Below, in pieces: positions 56,583 through 64,000 of a DNA stretch of 64,000 bases (position 1 is its first letter; each line of letters opens with the position of its first letter). Source of the DNA: Litsea cubeba (taxonomy: Eukaryota > Streptophyta > Magnoliopsida > Laurales > Lauraceae); the NCBI GenBank assembly GCA_012931725.1, contig CM022952.1, positions 53,609,000-53,672,999 of the forward strand, read 5' to 3'. Made by a program: the position numbers and the translations under genes. A model generated the notes under the pieces. It ran no database searches. It saw only the letters and a list, made by a program, of their open reading frames with translations, and was not told the origin of the DNA.

Positions 56583-57010
56583 GGCGCCCAGCATCTTCTC
56601 CAAGCCCCGGGCACCCAGCTCCTCCCTCAAGCTCTGGGCGCCCGAGACTCTCCTCAAACCCTGGGCGCCCAGCTTCCCTCGGGCGCCCAGCATCTTCTCC
56701 AAGCCCCGGGCGCCCAGCTCCTCCCTCAAGCTCTGGGCGCCCGAGACTCTCCTCAAACCCTGGGCGCCCAGCTTCCCTCGGGCGCCCAACATCTTCTCCA
56801 AGCCCTGGGCGCCCAGCTCCTCCCTCAAGCTCTGGGCGCCCGAGACTCTCCTCAAACCCTGGGCGCCCAGCTTCCCTCGGGCGCCCAACATCTGCTCCAA
56901 GCCCGGGCGCCCAGCATCTGCTCAAAGCCCCGGGCGCCCAGCTCCTCCCTCAAGCTCTGGGCGCCCGAGACTCTCCTCAAACCCTGGGCGCCCAGCTTCC
57001 CTCGGGCGCC
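56583..57010. repeat. GGCGCC palindrome array between the two RNase H domains
   Basis: Seventeen gggcgccc sites plus one variant. Spacings run 27, 27, 27, 18 and repeat (99-bp higher-order unit), with one 26 near 56880-56906 where a base is lost and the frame shifts. Encodes Gln/Ala/Leu/Pro-rich repeats such as QALGARDSPQTLGAQLPSGA. Confidence 0.9.
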
Positions 57011-57079
57011 CAGCCTCTTCTCCAAAGCGCCCAGGAACCTCCCCAGAGGTCGATTGCCCCGCCTTTACCGGTCTGGAAA

Positions 57080-57430
57080 TTGTATGTTGATGGTTCGGCA
57101 ACCACAGACGGAGGCGGAGCTGGCTTCATCCTGATCAGCCCTGATGGTACACCCATCAAGTATGCAGTGAAGCTCCACTTCATTGCATCAAATAATGAAG
57201 CCGAGTATGAGGCACTCTTATCAGGACTGAGGTTGGCGATCGAAATGGACGCCAAATCAGTTCTTGCTCACAGTGATTCACAGTTAGTGGTGAATCAAAT
57301 AAATGGCGAATTCGAGGCAAAGGAGGAAAGGATGCAAGACTACCTCAACATGGTCAAAGGATTGGTCAAAAGTTTTCAATGCTTTCAGATCTGCCATATT
57401 CCTCGAGGACAAAATGTTGCAAGCAGACGC
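57080..57430 (+). pseudogene. Archaeal-type RNase H of element C
   Basis: MYVDGSATTDGGGAGFILIS, NNEAEYEALLSGLRLAIEM and HSDSQLVVNQINGEF carry the Asp, Glu and Asp blocks. The final RGQN motif is followed by a frame change near 57420. Confidence 0.88.
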
Positions 57431-58798
57431 ACTGGCTAGGCTCGCCTCGTCATTGGAGGCCTCATCCACAGAACCTACACTCATCGGGCATCAGTTGGAG
57501 AGGAGCAAGTTAGATGTAGTGGTTGGAAACATCAACTGTGCATCAGAGGGCAGCGAGCCAAATTGGATGACACCAATAAAGGCTTTCCTCCAAGAGGGCA
57601 CCGAACCAGAGGACCACCTTGAAGCGAAGAGACTCAGAATGAGGGCTTCCAGATACACCCTTCTGCAAAATATCCTTTACAAGAAAGGTTATTGCCTACC
57701 ACTGCTGCGTTGCCTCTCCCCTGAGGATGCTGATTACGCTCTTCGCGAAATCCACGAAGGAATATGTGGGAACCATTCTGGAGGACGCTCCCTCGCCCAC
57801 AAAGCACTAAGGCAGGGATTCTTCTGGCCAACCATGGCAAAGGACGCCAAAGAATTTGCTCAAAAGTGCGACAAGTGCCAGCGCTTCGCCACTGTAACCA
57901 GGCAGCCACCAGAAGAGTTGACTTCCATTTTGAGCCCGTGGCCTTTCTCCAAATGGGTATAGATATTATGGGCCCCCTTCCTTTGAGCAAAGGCCAATGC
58001 AAGTTTGTAGTCATTGCCATTGACTACTTCACAAAATGGGCGGAGGCAGAACCCTTGGCCAAGATCACAGACTTCAATGTAAAAAACTTTGTTTGGAAAA
58101 ACATAGTCTGTCGCTTTGGGATACCTAGCGCCATCGTCAGTGATAATGGCAAGCAGTTTGACAACAAACTCTTCAACACTTTCTGCACCGACCTCCAGAT
58201 TAAGCAGCCCCACTCCAGTCCAGCGCACCCACAAGCAAATGGGCAAGCAGAAGTCATGGTCCGAACAGTTCTTCGCAACCTAAAAACCAGGCTCGAAAGG
58301 GCGAAGGGTCTTTGGGTTGACGAGCTACCAGGGGTATTATGGGCATACAGAACTACGCCGAGAACCCCTACTGGCGAGACTCCTTTCTCGCTAGCTTTTG
58401 GGACCGAGGCAGTCATCCCTGTCGAAATTGGTGTACACTCCCTCAGGGTCCATCTCCAAGACACAATTAACAACGAGGAAGGACTCCGCATCAACCTCGA
58501 CTTGGTAGAAGAGGCAAGGGAGATGGCCACGGTCCGCAATGCAGAATACAAGCGGCGCATGGTAAAATACTACAACTCGAGGGTGAAGCCTCGTTCCTTT
58601 CAGCCAGGAGACCTAGTCCTGAAAAAGGTGATCCTCGCCACTAAAGACTCTCGCGAAGGAAAGCTAGGGCCAAATTGGGAAGGACCATATCTCGTGACAG
58701 AAGTAGTAAGGCCAGGCACATACAGAATCCAAAATTCTGATGGTAAGGCCCTGCTCCATCCGTGGAATGCGGAACATCTGAAGAGGTATTACCAGTGA
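57430..58798 (+). pseudogene. Integrase of element C
   Basis: The zinc finger shows HEGICGNHSGGRSLAHKALR and CDKCQRF. After a frame change near 57945 the core reads MGIDIMGPLPLSKG, IVSDNGKQFDN and ANGQAEVMVRTVLRNLK, so all three catalytic residues are present. The C-terminal GPNWEGPYLV segment is followed by TGA at 58796-58798. Confidence 0.88.
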
Positions 58799-58950
58799 CA
58801 AGTGGGCCAATGTACAAAAAGCATGAAAATTGTTTATTTCCCATTTCATTGTTCAAAGTAGACTATAAATGAAATAAACATGTTATTATAGAAATGTGCT
58901 CCTTTCAATAGGCTATAAATTGCCAAACAAAAAGAAAAATACATATGAGC

Positions 58951-61050
58951 CTAGTCACTCTCATTATCCCCCTCATCCTCGCCATCATCCTCATAATCAC
59001 CTGAGCTCCCGCTGCTGCCATCAGGCTCGTCGGCAGGCGCCTCATCAGGCGCCTCACTCGCCTTAAAGCGCGAGAAGTCGATATCGGGAAATGCTGCGGT
59101 GATCTTTCTCCGGAGTTCGTCATAACCAGCAATAAATCCATCGGCGACGCTATTCTCAGCATCAGCCAGGCCGTCCTCCAAGTCATTTTCAGCCTGGATA
59201 GCTCTCTCCTCTGCCGCCCTCAGCTCTACCTTCAAAGCAGCCTCTCTGAGCTCAGCCCCCTTTCGGGCCTTCACGAGCTCAGCCTCTCTGAGTGAAGCCC
59301 TCTCGCGGACCTTCACAAACTCAGCCTCCCTGAGGGAAGCCCTCTCGCGGGCCTTCACAACCTCAGCCTCACTGAGCGAAGCCCTCTCGCGGGCCTTCCG
59401 TAGCTCGGTCTCACTGAGCAAAGCACCCTCGCGCGTCGCCACTAGCTCAGCCTCAGCCTTGGTCGCCCTCATGTGAGCCGTTGAGAGCTCAATCTCAAGC
59501 CTGGTTGCTCTCTCCCGAGCTGCTAGAAGATCAGCATCATAAGTCTTCCTGGCGGCTTCTAGTTCAGCAATTTTTCCCTGACTTGCGGAGAGATCCCTAT
59601 GAATACCTGCATTCTCCTGTTTCAGCTTACTGATCAACTGAGCCTTCGAAAATAAACATATGGATGATGCAGACATCTGGAGCAAGAAGAAATCAAGGGA
59701 AATGAGAATGCATATACAAAAGGAAAACCTGAAGAAAATTAAAATTCAGACAACCTTTTACCTGAGATAAACCTTCTAGATAAGCATCTATCATCCCCTC
59801 TGTGCTAAGGGCGCTGACCCGAGTAATCACGTCACGAGCTGGGAATCTCCAAAACTTCTCTCGAGGAGTCAGCGGCTTGGGACCAGACGGAGGGGCAGGA
59901 GGTACAGATGTGGCGGCAGAAACCAGAGAAGTTATAGGTTGATGAGGCACAGCCGCGGGGGCCACTACATGGGTAGTGACAGGAGAACTCGTCTGTGGCT
60001 CCACTAGATGAGTGGTTACAGGAAGATCACCAATCATCACACGAGGAGAATCCCTTCTCGGGGCAATACCTACCCTCGCTATCTTGGCAAGATGGGTGTT
60101 AGCACTTGTACGACGATCTTCAATTGCCTCCTTGGCCTCGACCAACTCCCTATTGACCACCACTGCGGAAGCAAAATGAATGGTTAGAGACAGAATATCA
60201 GGAAAAGGTACGCCTAAGCCACTGAAAGCTCCTTACATTTTCTCTTAGTTGATGCCCGGGAAGGCTCACCCGTCCAACGAGGAGAATGGTCAACAGAGGG
60301 TCCACGATTGCTGTCACTCTCTTTAGAAAGGAGAATACCCAAATCTTTATCCGGATGATCTCTTACGGCCTGCAGTTTCCGTTTTATATCCGCGGAGAGC
60401 ACTGGTGACTCTATATAAAAAAAAAAAAAAGAAGGAACAAATAAAATGATGAGCATATGTATGCAAATGAATAATGAGGAGATGATAATGAGTGGCGTAC
60501 CACGTCTTTTGGCGTCGGTCCACTGTTTGGGCACCAGAGCCCTGTCTGCCTCTGAGGCCCACTCGCCACCAACAAAGAAGAAACGAAATTTCCAGCTGTG
60601 ACAGTCAGAGCGCAATCCCGTGAGCAGTCTGCCGCCCTTGGGGGTGAAATAATACCATCCCCTGTTAGGAGCCGGAGATTCGAATAAACTATAAGCAGCA
60701 TGGAGCTCCATGGGAGATGCCTCCTCGTTATGTGTTCTCCTCCAGAGCTCGAGAAAACCCAGCATGATTCTCCATCCATTGGGTACTAATCTCCCCGGAG
60801 TCAGGGAGAAGTAATGAAGAATTCGACAGACGGAGGGGGGCATAGGGAATCTCAGCCCAGCCTCAAGCATATCCTCGTAAATAACAATGTCACCCGATGT
60901 GTCATCACAAGCTGGCTCATCAATTTCGGCCCGGCGACAAATCACGGTGAAAGGAATATGATATAAAGTGATGATCCTGGACATATCATCATCATTGCTG
61001 ACTGTGGTATAAATGGTACTCACCTTGGATTTGTCATCATCAATTACCAT
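58951..61050 (-). CDS. Spliced antisense gene of the Tat element (Transposase_28-type domain)
   Basis: Four exons on the minus strand: 61050-60501, 60410-60237, 60162-59762, 59676-58951. All three introns are GT-AG and the phases agree (550+174+401+726 nt = 617 codons). Exon 1 carries EAGLRFPMPPSVCRILHYFS, PNGWRIMLGFLELWRR and WYYFTPKGGR...WKFRFFFVGGEW, the pattern of the plant 'putative gypsy type transposon' family (Pfam Transposase_28). Exon 4 is a coiled coil of 14-residue repeats (ERASLREAELVKAR) with an acidic end. Extra antisense ORFs are known in Tat elements such as Grande; their function is unknown. The start is uncertain: the frame is open back to a TAG at 61147, and an upstream exon is possible. 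Confidence 0.75.
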
Positions 61051-61279
61051 TTTTCCTTTAGCATTTTTAGAACGCGGACGCAACTTTCCCAACGTGTCTG
61101 AAGAAGGACTGCCCTCGGCATGACCGCCCCCTACTATTGTTTTTCCCTAGCCGAGATGCCGAAGGACTGGGGCGCCACCTGAGGCGCCAGCTGCTGCGAA
61201 ACCGCCTGAGCCTCGAATAGCTGCAAAACCACATGCGCCCCCTGCTGCGCTAAAGCAATTTCTCGTTTTTTCCCTTCCT

Positions 61280-61870
61280 ACCACAATGCCAAAGGATTGG
61301 GCGCCCAGCGCTGCTGCTGCTTCTTCTTCCCCCGCGTCGCCGGCTGCTTGTGGCGCGTCCCCAGGCTGGGCGCCCCCTGCGGCGCCCCGCGCCGCTTGCT
61401 GCCTCTGCTTCAATCCCGGACTGGGCGCCCCTTGCGGCGCCCAGTGCTGCTGCCGCGACGCCCACGGGCTGGGCGCCCCTTGCAGCGCCCAGCGCCGCTG
61501 CTGCCTCTGCTTCAATCCCGGACTGGGCGCCCCCCTGCCCGCGACGCCCACGGGCTGGGCGCCCGCCGCCGTGCTTCCTGCTGCCGCGACGCCCACGGGC
61601 TGGGCGCCCCTGGCGCGCCCAGCGCCGCCATGCTTCCCGCTGCCGCGACTCCCCACGGGCTGGGCGCCCGCCGCCGTGCTTCCCGCTGCCGCGACGCCCA
61701 CGGGCTGGGCGCCGCCGTGCTTCCTGCTGCCGCGACGCCCACGGGCTGGGCGCCCGCCGCCGTGCTTCCCGCTGCCGCGACGCCCACGGGCTGGGCGCCC
61801 CTTGCGGCGCCCAGCGCCGCCGTGCCTCCCTCTGCCGCGACGCCCACGGGCTGGAAGCCCGGGCTCCGCC
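61280..61870. repeat. GC-rich GGCGCC palindrome array before the 3' LTR of element C
   Basis: A 45-bp unit with 'cacgggctgggcgcccgccg' recurs (for example 61552 and 61597), with deletions and variants. Every unit centres on gggcgccc or ggcgcc. Long frames on both strands are Ala/Gly/Pro/Arg low complexity. Confidence 0.8.
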
Positions 61871-62222
61871 CGCCAGCGCCATCAGCCACGCCATCCTCTC
61901 CTTCAACCTCGCCTAGTGCCCCTTGCGCGATTGCTGCAGTCCGCTCAACAACGGTCTCCGTCTGTTTTTTCTCTACTGTATCCGTCATTGCTTACAGATT
62001 TCCCCTTTGTCTCCAGAGACGCTCTCTTCTATTTTGGAATGAGTCTGGTTCAGGATTTCCAAAGTTTTATAGATTTGGGAAGAAAGAGTCCCCATATAGA
62101 AGGATTCTTTCGAACTCTAAAAATTTCAAAACTGAGTAGAAAAAGGGGGCCTAATTGTTGGAAGCTTGTGGAAGAGTTGGATGCACAGAAAGCCCCACTT
62201 TCAAATAATTATTGAACGCGGG

Positions 62223-62240
62223 ACTTTGAGGGGCAAACGA
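62223..62240 (+). promoter_or_regulatory. Polypurine tract of element C
   Basis: 'actttgaggggcaaacga' directly before the 3' LTR, rich in purines. Confidence 0.5.
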
Positions 62241-62810
62241 TGGGTCAGGCCCAACCCGGATTGCGGTAAAGAGTCAGGTCCAGACAACCCGGTCCGTCCA
62301 AGGTCATGGGTCAGGCTAGGTTAGCTCAGTTGATATTCGAAACTCGTTGAAGGAAGCCTCGTCACGTCAAGGCCTCCGAGTCATCACGACGAAGTCCTCC
62401 CCTCACCCGCTCTTACCAAATCTCGCGAAGAAACTTTCACCTGCCCTCCACCTTGCTCGTTCCTCGAGGACACGTCTGAGGCTCCAGGCCCTCCACCTTG
62501 CTCGTTCCTCGAGGACACGTCTGAGGCTCCAGGCTCCAGAGAGACGTTGCTTTAATTTTGCATCCCATCTGTTGGGGAAGGGTTATAAATTCAGGGTCTC
62601 CTCATCACTTGAGGGGCAATGATTACATGCCTTTACTATCTTTCTCATACCTGTAACCTCTCAGAATAATCGAAGATCTCCATTTTGAAGTGGACGTAGG
62701 TCACTCTTGACCGAACCACTATAACTCTCTCTCTCTCATTTTATTACCGCATTTAATACTTTCATTTATACCTTGACGGGTGGTGTCCGAATCTATTTTT
62801 GGCATCGTCA
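62241..62810 (+). repeat. 3' LTR of element C
   Basis: Same length and ends as the 5' LTR. Its last 49 bases supply, on the minus strand, the new C-terminus and stop of the ankyrin/PGG gene. Confidence 0.9.
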
Positions 62811-63256
62811 ATTAGCATGAACAAGATTGTGCTTGAGGATGCGAAAAATGCTACTTGGTTTGAGAAGCTGAAAATAAAGTAGCTTAAATGATCTGTGTAA
62901 GAAAGGATGGACTCCCCTGCATTGTACTTACCCTCCTTGCTTTCTTTCCAAACGCCACCGGGAGGATTGCGGACCGCGTCGAAGGTCACAGTAGCTATCA
63001 AAACTGCAACCACCAAGATTGAGTTCTCCTTTTCTTTCAACCAATTACTGCTGTGTTCTGATAACTTGAAGCCAAAAGTTGATGGGTCGAGATCCTTGGA
63101 TGTTTTAGCTCCCCCTTTAACAAGACAACGTTTGAGTTCCCAGTAATTTCTTTCCCATTGTTTCTGCTCCACAACATCTAAGGCTGTAAGCATGTTCGCA
63201 TTCAAATCATTTATGTGATGTTTAATTGTGATATTCTTGAGCAAAAATTCTATCAT
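62762..63256 (-). CDS. Ankyrin/PGG-domain membrane protein, last exon, truncated by element C
   Basis: An exon begins after the acceptor tgtgcag (minus strand, 63256). It starts with an ankyrin-like end (MIEFLLKN...NANMLTALDVVEQ). A PGG domain follows: WLKEKENSILVVAVLIATVT (first membrane helix), FDAVRNPPGGVWKE, AGESILSYTD and a second hydrophobic stretch NQVAFFASSSTILFMLI. This resembles plant ITN1/ACD6-like ankyrin membrane proteins of the plasma membrane, linked to stress and defence. After FMLI the frame enters the LTR of element C (DDAKNRFGHHPSRYK) and stops at 62762. The last two membrane helices usual for the family are lost. Upstream exons lie beyond 63256, perhaps outside the window. 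Confidence 0.8.
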   Translation of the reverse strand: MIEFLLKNITIKHHINDLNANMLTALDVVEQKQWERNYWELKRCLVKGGAKTSKDLDPSTFGFKLSEHSSNWLKEKENSILVVAVLIATVTFDAVRNPPGGVWKESKEGKYNAGESILSYTDHLSYFIFSFSNQVAFFASSSTILFMLIDDAKNRFGHHPSRYK

Positions 63257-64000
63257 CTGCACAATTAATCCAGAGATGAGTTAAGGTTCTTCTTTTTTTT
63301 TTTTTCCTTAAAAAAAAAAAAAAAAAAAAACAGACTAGGCCCCACAATCAACTGCACATTTAAAAAAAATATATATACCGTTGAAACTTGTGGGCCCTTG
63401 ATGAAAGGATTATGGTGGTCAAGTATGCCTCTCAATTCCCTACACATGGAGGGTCACTACCAAAAACTTTCGATTGCCCCCTTCCCCAATACCATCCCTA
63501 GGTGGACCCCAAAGAGAGGTGCAAAGGGTTTTCCCATGCACATTGTGCGTAGGGGAAACCCAATGTATATGTATGATCAGGTGCACACCTTGTCGTAGGG
63601 CCCGCTAGGGTACACTATTGGTCCATACAAATGGATCACACATAGAGACCCCTCCGAATTTTATCGGATCCTTGAAGTTGGCACCCATCCAAATAGATTG
63701 GACCATTGGATCAATTGCACTTGCTTTTTTTTTTTTTTTTTTATAAAACTAATTAAACCATTGAAATTTATGGACCTTTGATCAATGGACCCACCTGATG
63801 ATGTGAGCCCCATTCACCATACATGGCAAGGGGAGATCTTTTGGTCCCATATAGTCCCATCTGGAGGTGGGACCCATAGCGTGCCGCGCATGTTGGATCA
63901 GTGCTATATATCTTCCTGTGAGTATGGGCTTACAGTGCACTCCACCTAGTGAGGCCCGCCTAGGACCCCACAGATCATGGAATAGAGGGGGGTTGAAAAG
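63257..64000. other. Upstream intron or flank of the ankyrin/PGG gene
   Basis: No exon recognised on either strand. Contains T and A runs (63290-63330, 63727-63743) and 'gggacccac'/'gggccc'-rich sequence that looks repeat-derived. Confidence 0.4.

Larger units (their letters stand above)
51887..62810 (+). mobile_element. Tat-lineage Ty3 retrotransposon (element C) with antisense gene
   Basis: 10.9 kb with LTRs at 51887-52456 and 62241-62810, both 570 bp and differing at about eight sites (about 98.5% identity). Order on the plus strand: primer site, gag, protease, reverse transcriptase, RNase H, palindromic spacer, archaeal-type RNase H, integrase; then an antisense spliced gene and a GC-rich palindromic array before the 3' LTR. 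Dual RNase H and the antisense gene place it in Tat. Flanks tctga and attag do not match, so there is no target duplication. gag-pol has at least nine frame changes. Confidence 0.9.

Noticed and set aside
61286..62215. Long open frames on both strands (up to about 310 codons) in the GC-rich region
   Set aside because: They are Ala/Gly/Pro/Arg low complexity produced by the 45-bp GGCGCC repeat and are open in several frames at once. No domain is visible.

Overview
The window is nuclear DNA of a flowering plant. The evidence is one intron-rich plant gene with canonical GT-AG introns of up to 7.8 kb, plus a dense load of plant-specific repeats: Sirevirus-type Copia, Tat-lineage Ty3, Cassandra and other TRIMs, tRNA-derived SINEs, a hAT-type MITE and an RTE-type LINE 3' end. 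The style of the low-copy repeats and the very large introns would fit an early-diverging woody angiosperm such as a magnoliid, but the sequence does not prove this.

Layout. 1-3035: 3' part of a long Ty3-type LTR (family A). 3036-14066: remains of a minus-strand Tat-lineage Ty3 element (element B). It is split at 8376-13731 by a solo LTR, which was itself hit by a TRIM (9070-9581) and by a family A solo LTR (10401-13462). 14067 to about 15345: truncated family A LTR. 15685-23098: nearly complete Sirevirus-like Copia element with a perfect 5-bp target duplication. 23104-24909: 5' flank of the host gene. 24910-49516: a 10-exon gene for the 64-kDa subunit of cleavage stimulation factor (CSTF64). 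Its introns hold a hAT-type MITE, a 3.1-kb solo LTR, three SINEs, a Cassandra element, a tiny TRIM with a Copia solo LTR nested in it, and a LINE fragment. 49517-51886: 3' UTR and intergenic DNA with a fourth SINE. 51887-62810: Tat-lineage Ty3 element (element C) with two 570-bp LTRs, decayed gag-pol and an intact, spliced antisense gene. 62762-63256: last known exon of a minus-strand ankyrin/PGG-domain gene whose reading frame runs into the LTR of element C.

The only clear host genes are CSTF64 (pre-mRNA 3'-end processing) and the truncated ankyrin/PGG gene. CSTF64 has sound splice sites and intact RRM and hinge regions. It carries two apparent single-base deletions, in exons 8 and 10, which are either assembly errors or real lesions.

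The most unusual signal cuts across families. Clusters of short perfect palindromes with different cores occur in several unrelated elements: CGCTCGAGCG in family A LTRs, CGGTCGACCG in Sirevirus-like LTRs, TGTCGGTTAACCGACA in the nested solo LTR, and CTGGGCGCCCAG inside element C. Within the LTR clusters the copies sit at spacings close to whole DNA helical turns (about 11, 21, 30 bp). Element C has three separate GGCGCC arrays with strict periods of 42, 99 and 45 bp.
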